Source: Bin80 sp965116685 | Lineage (GTDB): Bacteria > Bacteroidota > Rhodothermia > Rhodothermales > Bin80 | DNA length: 64,000 bases | Direction of reading: 5' to 3' | Assembly (NCBI GenBank): GCA_965116685.1 | Contig: OZ220707.1 | Coordinates: forward strand, 1,922,001 to 1,986,000 | Shown here: positions 34,195-42,076 of the stretch, one piece after another | How positions within the stretch are numbered: the stretch's first letter is position 1 | How the letters are laid out: the number at the start of each line of letters is the position of its first letter | The notes under the pieces: generated by a model | What the model was told of the DNA's origin: nothing | Databases searched by the model: none | Seen by the model: only the letters and a program-made list of their open reading frames with translations | Position numbers and translations under genes: made by a program

Positions 34195-34406
34195 TTATCC
34201 ACAACTTGTTCACAAAAATTACCGAAAAATAAAATCAGAGCAAAATTTGGATTATGGGCATTAGGCAGGCTTAATAGGAGCTTTTGGGGGGTAAATCGTG
34301 CAAAACAGGGTCGAAACCCGGCTAAATCACGTCTCAGGGGGAGAAAAAGATGAGAGCTTCAGGAATTTTCAGGAAGGGAGATCAAGATATTCACAACTTG
34401 TTCACA
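34195..34406. other. oriC: Probable chromosomal replication origin (oriC)
   Basis: Two copies of a paired DnaA-box module lie upstream of dnaA: TTATCCACA (34195-34203) followed by TTGTTCACA (34206-34214), and tattcaca followed by TTGTTCACA (34398-34406). The shared core is tcacaacttgttcaca or its close variant. The first box is a perfect consensus. AT-rich tracts lie at 34214-34260 and 34420-34460. Gene direction flips here, leftward dnaA block against the rightward rpmF-fab block, as expected at an origin. Strand-skew evidence could not be computed. Confidence 0.7.
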
Positions 34407-34913
34407 GTTTAGAGGTCTTTTTGAAAACATTTTCATTCGATGAAGAAATTTCTGGTTGGTGTGTGTGGCGGTAGCTGATTTTACGAGGCTTTTGGGGAGG
34501 TAGCATAATTGACAGAATGGCGCGTCTAATCACAAAACTACTTATGCGGGAACGGAAGATCAAAGAGGAGTCAATCATCGAAGGGGGAGGAAGTATAGAC
34601 TGTGCAAAGAGTGAAGCCATCAAGGTTTGTCAGAGGCATGAATCAACACAACGGAGCAACCGCAGCGAGGGCAGACATTTCAGCCCGAAAATTCGACCGC
34701 GGGGAGGCCCAGGCACGGCAAGAAATCAGCGCCATCGACCTTTTCTGAGCGGGATCTAAACGTGTTCTCTGATGGATGATTCACGCAAAATTCAGCAGAA
34801 CCCGGGCGATAGAACAAAGGAGGTGCCAGGTCTCCGGGGCTTTTCCGGATCGGTGGCATAGGAAACCTGAAGCGCGGATCGAGGGTTTACCCGTACTGTT
34901 TTGCAAAAAAGTG
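34407..34913. other. Non-coding flank of the origin
   Basis: About 500 bases between the right DnaA-box pair and the DUF177 gene. Open frames here have low-quality, charged, repetitive translations and are not called. An AT-rich stretch at 34415-34460 could be the unwinding element. The promoter for the rightward fatty-acid operon must lie in the later part. Confidence 0.4.
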
Positions 34914-35390
34914 ATGATCAAGTTCGATTTATCCACCCCCCAGGGGGGCAGCTTTGAAGTTTCTGCTTCGGATTTGGGCTTGGATCAAGCGAAGTTTTCA
35001 GAAATTCAGACAGATTTAGAGATTGAACAATTGGACGGAGCGATACATGTTACGCTAAAGGTCCGTGCGAAGGCATGTTTGGAATGTGATCGGACATTGC
35101 AAGAATTCGTTGCGCCCGTTGCCAATGTTCACGAGATGTTGCTATACACTTACGGTCAAAAGCCATCCGAAGAAAACATGATTGAGCAGGTTGAACTTGA
35201 GCCGAAACAGCGTGTATTCGACTTGATGGAAACCATTCGCGATACATTAATGTTGGCGATTCCTGCCAGAAAAGTTGCACCGGAAGCAGAGGAACTACAA
35301 ATTCAAACCGTTTTTGGCGCTCCCGCCACGGAAGCAGATCAGCGCTGGTCAGCGTTGCTTGCTGTTCGTGAGGAGTATTCCCATAAATAG
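34914..35390 (+). CDS. DUF177/YceD-like protein
   Basis: About 158 residues from the ATG of MIKFDLSTPQGG; reading from an upstream start adds unlike sequence. The family core is visible: ACLECDRTLQEF (CxxC-derived C-L-x-C-D-R pattern) and a C-terminal ARKVAPEAEELQIQTVFG. The protein usually precedes rpmF and plsX in bacteria, as here with 8 bases to rpmF. YceD is implicated in 23S rRNA maturation in other organisms. It is the first gene to the right of the proposed origin. Confidence 0.8.
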   Translation: MIKFDLSTPQGGSFEVSASDLGLDQAKFSEIQTDLEIEQLDGAIHVTLKVRAKACLECDRTLQEFVAPVANVHEMLLYTYGQKPSEENMIEQVELEPKQRVFDLMETIRDTLMLAIPARKVAPEAEELQIQTVFGAPATEADQRWSALLAVREEYSHK

Positions 35391-35398
35391 ATAATGTA

Positions 35399-35590
35399 AT
35401 GGCCAATCCAAGAAGAAAACATTCAAAATCCCGTACACGCAAACGCAGAAGTGTGTACTATGGCAGCCTTAGTGCTCCAACTACAGCAGAATGCGAGCAG
35501 TGTGGTAACGTGAAACTGCGACACCGCATTTGTCCGAGTTGCGGGACCTACCGGGGTCGTCAGATTGTAGAGCGGACAGCTGACGTATAG
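35399..35590 (+). CDS. rpmF: 50S ribosomal protein L32
   Basis: A 63-residue protein. MANPRRKHSKSRTRKRRSVY and the two CxxC pairs (CEQCGNVKLRHRICPSCGTY) are the zinc-binding L32 form. The stop codon is followed 39 bases later by plsX, the classical rpmF-plsX order that couples ribosome and membrane synthesis. Confidence 0.96.
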   Translation: MANPRRKHSKSRTRKRRSVYYGSLSAPTTAECEQCGNVKLRHRICPSCGTYRGRQIVERTADV

Positions 35591-35629
35591 CAAAGGCCAC
35601 GGGTTGTCCCAAACTTAGGCTGAGGACAT

Positions 35630-36631
35630 ATGGCGATTCGTGTAGCAGTTGATGCAATGGGCGGAGACCAGGCCCCCACAGTCATTGTGGAGGGTGCCGT
35701 GCGAGCCGCACAGTCTTCCAAGGGACGGTTACAGATTCAACTTTGTGGTCCGGAGACGGTCGTTCGGCCTGTATTGGAGAGCTTCGGGGCAGTTTCGGGG
35801 ATTGAAGTGATTGATGCCCCGGAGGTCATAGGGATGGGGGATTCTCCGGTTGCTGCTGTTCGCACAAAACCGAACTCATCCATTCATGTCGGTCTCAGGA
35901 GACATAAAGAAAGTCGAGCAGATGCGTTTTTGAGTGCGGGCAACACCGGAGCGATTGCAGCAGCTTCGCTTTTTGTACTGGGTCGGCTCCCAGGCGTGTT
36001 TCGACCATCCATAACGACATTCTATCCAACGACCAAAGGTGCCTGCACAATCCTAGATGTGGGATCCAATATGGATAGCCGCCCCGAACATCTGCAGCAA
36101 TTTGCAAAAATGGGGTCCGCATATGCCCGGATCATGATGGACATCGCACACCCGCGAGTTGCACTGCTGAGTGTCGGAGAAGAGCAGGCCAAGGGGAATG
36201 AGCTTGTACGATCCACGCACGAACTGTTACTGGGCGACATAGATCTGAATTTTATCGGGAATGTGGAAGGTCGTGATATTCTACACCAAAAAGCAGATGT
36301 TATTGTGTGTGATGGTTTCATCGGGAATGTGATTCTTAAATTTGGGGAGAGCATTATGACGGCTGTGCCGGAAATGATTCAGCAAGAGATGGACCACTTG
36401 AAAGCAAAGCCAAGCGAGGTTGCTCTGCTAAAAAAAGCCCTTTCGAGGCTTGCCCGCCGATTTGATCCCGAGAATTATGGAGGAGGAGGTCCGCTGCTGG
36501 GAGTTGAGGGAGAAGTGTTTATTCTGCATGGATCTACAACCGCCGGTGCCGTGGAACAGTGTATCAAGACTGCTGCGCAGGCGGCCAAAGCCAACTTGAC
36601 CAATGCAATTCAAAAAGCTTTGGCTCCCTGA
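35630..36631 (+). CDS. plsX: Phosphate acyltransferase PlsX
   Basis: A 333-residue protein. VAVDAMGGDQAPTVIVEGAV at the N-terminus, FLSAGNTGAIAAASLFVLGR, ILDVGSNMDSRPEHLQQFAK and CDGFIGNVILKFGE are PlsX signatures. It makes acyl-phosphate from acyl-ACP for phosphatidic acid synthesis and acts at the inner face of the membrane. It is 17 bases upstream of fabH in one operon. Confidence 0.96.
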   Translation: MAIRVAVDAMGGDQAPTVIVEGAVRAAQSSKGRLQIQLCGPETVVRPVLESFGAVSGIEVIDAPEVIGMGDSPVAAVRTKPNSSIHVGLRRHKESRADAFLSAGNTGAIAAASLFVLGRLPGVFRPSITTFYPTTKGACTILDVGSNMDSRPEHLQQFAKMGSAYARIMMDIAHPRVALLSVGEEQAKGNELVRSTHELLLGDIDLNFIGNVEGRDILHQKADVIVCDGFIGNVILKFGESIMTAVPEMIQQEMDHLKAKPSEVALLKKALSRLARRFDPENYGGGGPLLGVEGEVFILHGSTTAGAVEQCIKTAAQAAKANLTNAIQKALAP

Positions 36632-36648
36632 AATAAAATTATCGGATC

Positions 36649-37674
36649 ATGGGTCTTGAAGCACGTGCAGCGATCACAGCGGTTGGTCATTATCTGCCGG
36701 AGAGGCGGTTGACCAATCAGGACCTGAGCGAAATGGTGGATACCAATGACGCTTGGATCAGGGCGAGAACCGGCATAGAAGAGCGCCGGATTCTTACGGG
36801 TGAGGGCAAGGGGACATCTTACATGGCCGCTCGCGCAGGACAGGAGATCTTGGAAAAGCGAAGCATCTCCGCGGAGGAGATTGATGCAATTATTGTTGCT
36901 ACCGTCACACCAGACATGGCTTTTCCTGCGACGGCCTGCCTGGTTCAGGCGGAACTCGGAGCGAGTAACGCTTGGGGATTTGATTTATCAGCAGCATGCA
37001 GTGGGTTCCTTTTTGCGCTTAACACGGGTGCCGGCTTGATTGAGAGTGGGCGGGCAGCGAAGGTATTGGTGATTGGATCGGATAAGATGAGCAGTATTAC
37101 AGACTATACCGACCGAAAGAATTGTGTTCTCTTTGGGGATGCCGCAGCAGGAGTACTCTTGGAAGCGGCCCCCAATGGATATGGCCTGATGGACTCTGTG
37201 CTCCATGTGGATGGGCGCGGCTGGGAGTCGCTATGCATGTTGGGAGGAGGGAGCCGTCATCCGGCCACGCACGATACCGTAGACAAAAAAATGCACTATA
37301 TCTATCAGGATGGTAGAGCGGTCTTCAAAGTTGCGGTGAAGGGTATGGCGGATGTGGCAGCCGAAATCATGGAGCGCAATCACCTTACCGGGGACGATGT
37401 ACGCTACCTAGTTCCTCATCAGGCAAATCAACGTATCATAGATGCAGTTGCACGTCGAATGGGACTGGGTCTTGATCGCGTGATGCTCAACATTTCCAGA
37501 TATGGGAACACAACCGCAGCGACGATTCCGCTGTGTCTGCATGATTGGGAGGATCAATTGAAAAAGGGAGATAAGATTGTGATCGCTGCGTTTGGTGGAG
37601 GGTTTACCTGGGGAGCGACCTATTTACGTTGGTCGTACAGCCACCTCCCCAAAGAGCAATCCCATGGCGGATAA
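36649..37674 (+). CDS. fabH: Beta-ketoacyl-ACP synthase III
   Basis: A 341-residue thiolase-fold enzyme. The catalytic triad is visible: Cys in DLSAACSGFLFAL (about residue 113), His in VPHQANQRI (about 259) and Asn in ISRYGNTTAA (about 289). It starts fatty-acid synthesis by condensing acyl-CoA with malonyl-ACP. It follows plsX and overlaps fabD by 11 bases, giving translational coupling. The C-terminal tail LRWSYSHLPKEQSHGG is slightly longer than usual. Confidence 0.96.
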   Translation: MGLEARAAITAVGHYLPERRLTNQDLSEMVDTNDAWIRARTGIEERRILTGEGKGTSYMAARAGQEILEKRSISAEEIDAIIVATVTPDMAFPATACLVQAELGASNAWGFDLSAACSGFLFALNTGAGLIESGRAAKVLVIGSDKMSSITDYTDRKNCVLFGDAAAGVLLEAAPNGYGLMDSVLHVDGRGWESLCMLGGGSRHPATHDTVDKKMHYIYQDGRAVFKVAVKGMADVAAEIMERNHLTGDDVRYLVPHQANQRIIDAVARRMGLGLDRVMLNISRYGNTTAATIPLCLHDWEDQLKKGDKIVIAAFGGGFTWGATYLRWSYSHLPKEQSHGG

Positions 37675-38605
37675 GCAACTCGCGATATTATTTCCGGGGC
37701 AGGGATCTCAAGTGCCCGGCATGGGTGCGGATCTATTCCACGAGGTCCCCAGGTCACGGGCTATTTTTGAGGCGGCAGATGAGATTCTCGGAATTCCACT
37801 TACGGAATTTTGTTTTCGAAGCATGGAAGAGGATCCTCGGGTCTTGGAGAAGTTAACGGACACGGCAATCTGCCAGCCCGCGCTCTACACACATTCCATA
37901 GCAGTCTTGGCGGCTCTTGATTTGGCTCCTGACTTTGTGGCGGGTCACAGCGTGGGAGAATACGGTGCACTGCACGCATGCGGAGCGCTTTCATTTGAAG
38001 ATGGACTGCGCTTGGTGCGTCGAAGGGGAGAACTCATGGCGATGGCGGGGCACGGGCGTTCTGCAGGGATGACCGCCGTGATGGGACTCTCAGGTGAAAT
38101 TGTGGATGCCGCATGCAGAGAGGTTAGTTCTGCGGAATCCATTGTGGTGTGTGCGAACTACAATGCTCCCCGGCAGACGGTGATTTCCGGAAATACCGTA
38201 GCACTTCGTGCAGTCGAAGACATTCTCCAGAATGCAGGGGCGAGAAAACTTGTTCAGCTTCCTGTGAGCGGTGCGTTCCATTCTCCATTGGTTTCAGACG
38301 CACGCGAGGCTTTTGCACAGGAATTGGCGACAGTGACACTGCGTCCCCCCGTATGTCCGATTTACTTGAATGTGACTGCACAGCCAGCTTTGGACCCCGA
38401 ACATATTCGAGCCCGAATGCTGGAGCAGCTTACCAGTCCTGTGCGTTGGTTTCAGTTGCTTCAAAACATGCCGGAGAACCTGAAATTTATTGAAGTGGGA
38501 CCCGGACGAGTTCTAAATGGTTTAGTGCGTCAGGCATTAGGGCGCAGGGCAGATGCGGTTTCTATCTCCACCGCAGAGGCGGTAACCGCGTTCCTGTCTG
38601 ATTGA
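37664..38605 (+). CDS. fabD: Malonyl-CoA:ACP transacylase
   Basis: About 313 residues from the ATG of MADKQLAILFPGQGSQVPGM. The nucleophile motif is GHSVGEYGAL (Ser near residue 91), the malonate-binding Arg lies in MAGHGRSAGMTAVMG-like context, and the catalytic His is in VSGAFHSPLV. It transfers malonate from CoA to ACP. It overlaps fabH by 11 bases and is followed by fabG with one base between. Confidence 0.95.
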   Translation: MADKQLAILFPGQGSQVPGMGADLFHEVPRSRAIFEAADEILGIPLTEFCFRSMEEDPRVLEKLTDTAICQPALYTHSIAVLAALDLAPDFVAGHSVGEYGALHACGALSFEDGLRLVRRRGELMAMAGHGRSAGMTAVMGLSGEIVDAACREVSSAESIVVCANYNAPRQTVISGNTVALRAVEDILQNAGARKLVQLPVSGAFHSPLVSDAREAFAQELATVTLRPPVCPIYLNVTAQPALDPEHIRARMLEQLTSPVRWFQLLQNMPENLKFIEVGPGRVLNGLVRQALGRRADAVSISTAEAVTAFLSD

Positions 38606-38606
38606 C

Positions 38607-39347
38607 GTGACAAAAAGCATGGAATTCAACCAATCCCGTATCCTGGTAACCGGCGGCACTCGCGGTATTGGCCGCGCAATCGTTGAGGCATTTTCAGATA
38701 AGGGAGCACAGGTTGCATTCACTTATCGAAGCAGTACAGAAGTCGCAGAGCAGTTGAAGCAGGAGGTTGGCGGGCTTGCATTTCAGTGTGACGCAGCAGA
38801 TTTTCAGGCTGCGGAGCAGGTAGTTGAGGACGTCGTAAAGGCTTGGGGAGGCGTAGACATTTTGGTGAACAATGCAGGGATTACGCGTGACAGTTTGATG
38901 ATGCGTATGAGCGAATCCAACTGGGATCAGGTCATTAGTGCAAACCTCAAGAGTGTTTTTAATTACAGTAAAGCGGTTTGCCGGATCATGATGCGCCAGT
39001 GCTATGGCCGCATCATTAATATCTCTTCCGTGATTGGTGGTACCGGGAACGCAGGCCAGGCAAATTACGCTGCCTCCAAGGCCGGTATTGTTGGTCTCTC
39101 AAAAAGTTTGGCCAAGGAGCTTGCAACACGCGGGGTTACTGTGAATGTGGTGGCTCCTGGATTCGTAGAGACGGATATGACGGACGCCATCAACCCGAAA
39201 GTAAAGAAGAGCTTGTTAGACACCATTCCTGTTCGTCGCACGGCAGTGCCTGAGGAAATTGCAGCACCGGTGCTGTTTCTCGCCTCAAAGGAAGCGTCCT
39301 ACATTACGGGACAGATTCTTGGTGTTGACGGCGGTTTATCCATGTAG
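38607..39347 (+). CDS. fabG: 3-oxoacyl-ACP reductase
   Basis: A 246-residue short-chain dehydrogenase. The NADPH motif is TGGTRGIGRA (about residues 15-24), with NNAGITRDSLMMRM, the catalytic Ser in NISSVIGG and the YAASKAG Tyr-Lys pair. It reduces 3-oxoacyl-ACP. The start could be the GTG at 38607 or the ATG at 38619. acpP, which usually follows fabG, is not found here; a DEAD-box helicase takes its place. Confidence 0.95.
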   Translation: MTKSMEFNQSRILVTGGTRGIGRAIVEAFSDKGAQVAFTYRSSTEVAEQLKQEVGGLAFQCDAADFQAAEQVVEDVVKAWGGVDILVNNAGITRDSLMMRMSESNWDQVISANLKSVFNYSKAVCRIMMRQCYGRIINISSVIGGTGNAGQANYAASKAGIVGLSKSLAKELATRGVTVNVVAPGFVETDMTDAINPKVKKSLLDTIPVRRTAVPEEIAAPVLFLASKEASYITGQILGVDGGLSM

Positions 39348-39350
39348 CCT

Positions 39351-40817
39351 GTGACGAAACCTTTTACGACACGCCTGGATTTTTCATCAAGGGCTCAGCA
39401 ATCCAGCCTCGAGTCTGCGGCAGAGCAGAGCTTTGACGCACTAGACCCTGAGGTCGAGCAGGCAACTCCTGATTCGCTGGGCGCTGGTGCGCGTGCTGCA
39501 TTTGAAAAGAGCGGTTGGCCGGGCCTGATGCCCGTTCAGGCGCATTCGATTCCCTACATGGCTTCAGGGCAGGATCTGATTGTACAATCCCGCACAGGAT
39601 CTGGCAAGACAGGCGCCTTTCTTTTACCTCTTTTTGACAGCCTGGACCCCTCCTTACGTGCGACCCAAGCGCTTGTGCTTACGCCAACAAGGGAGTTGGC
39701 AGGTCAGATTTACGACGAATTCAAGCGAGTGAATCCAATCCCGGAAACGCTCAAAGGCATTTTGGTTTATGGAGGGGTGGGATATAAAAAGCAGTTGAGT
39801 GGGCTCAAGGGAGGATTTCAGGTTGTCATTGGTACGCCGGGGCGGATCCTGGATCACTTGGAACGCCGCACATTTACCCTGGAGAAGCTGCGAGCGTTTA
39901 TTCTCGATGAGGCAGACGAAATGCTCTCAATGGGCTTCTATCCGGCGATGGTTGCTCTAAAGTCTTATTTGCCGAAGGAGCGTCAGTCGTGCATGTTCAG
40001 CGCAACCATGCCACCAAAAGTCCGATTATTGGGAAAAGAGTTTCTAAGCGAACCTCGATTTCTCGGACTCAGTGCAGACGGCGTCGGTGTAGCGACGATA
40101 GACCATCGTTACTATATTGTTCTGGATCCGATGGAACGTGCACGTGCATTATTGAGGCTGGTTGAGTTTGAAAATCCGGATTCTGCGATCATATTTACAA
40201 ATACCCGCCGTGAGGTCTCTTTCTTGGCGGATTTTTTGCGTAATTACGGGTTCAGCGTTGGGGCAATCAGTGGCGACTATTCCCAGCAGGCACGAGAAAG
40301 AGAGATGGACCGGCTGCGGCAGAAGCGTATCCGCCTTCTGGTGGCAACGGATGTGGCGGCGAGGGGGATTGATATCTCTGAGCTCAGTCATGTTTTCCAG
40401 TATGAGGCGCCGTTGGAGCCACAGCTTTATATTCACCGCACGGGCAGAACGGCCCGAGCCGGTAAGGCAGGTGTAGCGATCACACTTGCAGCTTGGGAAG
40501 AGGAATCGCAACTCAAAGCCATTGCACACCGATTTGATATTCAGATGGAAAAACGACAGTTACCAACCCCCGAAGAAGTTGCCGAGCGTACGTCCCAGCG
40601 CGTCACGGTTGTCCTTGAAGAGAAGCTGCGAGCCAAGACCAACCTGGAGCGGGAGCGTCTTGCTCAGTTTGTACCGATGGTGAAGACATTAACTGAAGAG
40701 GAGCCTGAGTTGATGGCAATGCTCGTTGATGAACTGAATCAGACGCGGATGCATCCACATAAGCAGCGACCGGAAGATGGACAGAAAAACAAGTCACATA
40801 GGGGTCGGCGAAAATAA
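39351..40817 (+). CDS. DEAD-box RNA helicase
   Basis: A 488-residue protein with an approximately 75-residue leader, then the helicase core. Q motif is at WPGLMPVQAHSIPYM, Walker A SRTGSGKTGAFLLPL, LTPTRELAGQ, DEAD in FILDEADEMLSMGFYPAM, SAT in FSATMPP, and motif VI HRTGRTARAGKAG. A basic tail (HKQRPEDGQKNKSHRGRRK) probably binds RNA. Such proteins remodel structured RNA or ribosome precursors. It starts at a GTG three bases after fabG stops, so it is in the fatty-acid operon; the pairing is unusual. The subtype (RhlE/DeaD) is not certain. Confidence 0.92.
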   Translation: MTKPFTTRLDFSSRAQQSSLESAAEQSFDALDPEVEQATPDSLGAGARAAFEKSGWPGLMPVQAHSIPYMASGQDLIVQSRTGSGKTGAFLLPLFDSLDPSLRATQALVLTPTRELAGQIYDEFKRVNPIPETLKGILVYGGVGYKKQLSGLKGGFQVVIGTPGRILDHLERRTFTLEKLRAFILDEADEMLSMGFYPAMVALKSYLPKERQSCMFSATMPPKVRLLGKEFLSEPRFLGLSADGVGVATIDHRYYIVLDPMERARALLRLVEFENPDSAIIFTNTRREVSFLADFLRNYGFSVGAISGDYSQQAREREMDRLRQKRIRLLVATDVAARGIDISELSHVFQYEAPLEPQLYIHRTGRTARAGKAGVAITLAAWEEESQLKAIAHRFDIQMEKRQLPTPEEVAERTSQRVTVVLEEKLRAKTNLERERLAQFVPMVKTLTEEEPELMAMLVDELNQTRMHPHKQRPEDGQKNKSHRGRRK

Positions 40818-40827
40818 GGTGTGGCTG

Positions 40828-40947
40828 CTATTTGTGGTACTCGCACGAGGTATAAGGGTATCCGCAGGTCTCGCAGTCCGGCATGGTTTCTTGTAGAGCA
40901 TGCCCGTGGTGGCAGGGATAGCCTGGATGGCATGATGGTTCTGACAT
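40828..40947 (-). CDS. 39-residue Cys/His-rich microprotein
   Basis: The reverse frame from the ATG at 40947 reads MSEPSCHPGYPCHHGHALQE, then TMPDCETCGYPYTSCEYHK and TAG at 40828. It holds five Cys and five His in 39 residues, spaced as C-H-x4-C-H-H-x-H and C-x-x-C-x6-C, which fits a small zinc-binding knuckle. The density of metal-ligand residues is far above chance for intergenic DNA, so I call it a gene. It is convergent with the helicase gene (stop codons 10 bases apart) and downstream of mcrC. No family is recognised. Confidence 0.45.
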   Translation of the reverse strand: MSEPSCHPGYPCHHGHALQETMPDCETCGYPYTSCEYHK

Positions 40948-41017
40948 GGGGCCTATAGTCAATTTCAGGTTACTGCTCAAACAAGACACTAATGTTCAAG
41001 TGAAACGGGCCCCTATT

Positions 41018-42076
41018 TTACGGGTGCGCCATTCCGATTTTCTCTCCGACCAACAACAATAGATCCTCCTCTATTTTTTTCCATTCCTGCGACAGATTGA
41101 TCGAACATACTCGAAATCGCCGTCCTACGAGCTCAAAATGGAAGTCAAAATCCCGATCAACTGCTGCATAGAGGAGCCACCCCTCCGGAGTAGGAATATC
41201 AGAGGGGGTCTTAGCAGCCCAGTTCGTCACGTAAGTGGAGATCTGGTAGAGGTGAGCTGATTTCATTTTCTCACTCCCCCATCGCGTTGTATCCAGCGGA
41301 ATGCTATAAAACTTGGTGTCTACGATTATCGTGCGTTCGGATGATCGCAATACGATGTCGGTCTCCATCTTGGGAAGATGCTGCAGAGCACTGTCGCTTC
41401 CTTTCGCCTCGAACCAATTGATTTTTGGTGCACTCACCCGGTAGCTCGTTTCTCGTTTGCAGAATGTTTTCACAAATTTTTCGAACACTTTCCCCATTTT
41501 CTGATCGTCCTCGTGAAAGTCAAGGAATTGGACGGTTCCTTCTACTTCATTTATTAGGAGATTCTCATGGATGATATGGCAGAGGTGTAGGAGGAAACGG
41601 TAGAACCGGTTGTTGCGGTGGATTCGGACTGTGTGAAACATATTCGCGGTGAGCCGGACATCGGAGACCGCACTCAGCTTCCGATACAGTTGTTCGCTCC
41701 GCTGTTTTTGGTTTTTGTTCAGGGTGTTAACCTGAGTCAGGTTGCGAAGAGTCGCTTTAAGGATTCGGTTCTGAGGCACATCGTAGCTGAGTTCGTCAAA
41801 GACGCAGTGCGCCTTGCCGTTCAGCAGCAGGTTCCGCTTCACTGTGGTTGCAAGATCAAGTTTGCCTTTGATTCCTCGGATGTCCTCATGGACTTCGAAA
41901 TAGTCGCGATCCAATCCCCGGGAAATGAGCCGTGAGACACCGTCGTTCAAAACTTTGGCAAATAAATCAATCGGTCCGTCAAAATTTTCGGATCCTAGAT
42001 CAACCGTCTTGCCTTCTCCGAGACAGTCCCATGCGTAGCAGAGAAGATAGTAGATGTTGAGGACAGGAATCTTCAT
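41018..42076 (-). CDS. mcrC: McrC-family subunit of McrBC restriction system
   Basis: A 352-residue protein. The start IPVLNIYYLLCYAWDCL and the segment EDIRGIKGKLDLATTVKRNL are typical of McrC. The C-terminal half carries the PD-(D/E)xK nuclease fold: PKMETDIVLRSSERTIIVDT with a following K in TKFYS gives the D...D-x-K triad. McrC is recruited by GTP-driven McrB and cuts DNA containing modified cytosine. The start overlaps the mcrB stop as ATGA. The nuclease residues appear intact even though mcrB is interrupted. Confidence 0.88.
   Translation of the reverse strand: MKIPVLNIYYLLCYAWDCLGEGKTVDLGSENFDGPIDLFAKVLNDGVSRLISRGLDRDYFEVHEDIRGIKGKLDLATTVKRNLLLNGKAHCVFDELSYDVPQNRILKATLRNLTQVNTLNKNQKQRSEQLYRKLSAVSDVRLTANMFHTVRIHRNNRFYRFLLHLCHIIHENLLINEVEGTVQFLDFHEDDQKMGKVFEKFVKTFCKRETSYRVSAPKINWFEAKGSDSALQHLPKMETDIVLRSSERTIIVDTKFYSIPLDTTRWGSEKMKSAHLYQISTYVTNWAAKTPSDIPTPEGWLLYAAVDRDFDFHFELVGRRFRVCSINLSQEWKKIEEDLLLLVGEKIGMAHP

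Noticed and set aside
34509..34759. 80-codon open frame to the right of the proposed origin
   Set aside because: The translation is Arg/Ser/Glu rich with no fold pattern, and it sits in the origin flank; probably non-coding.
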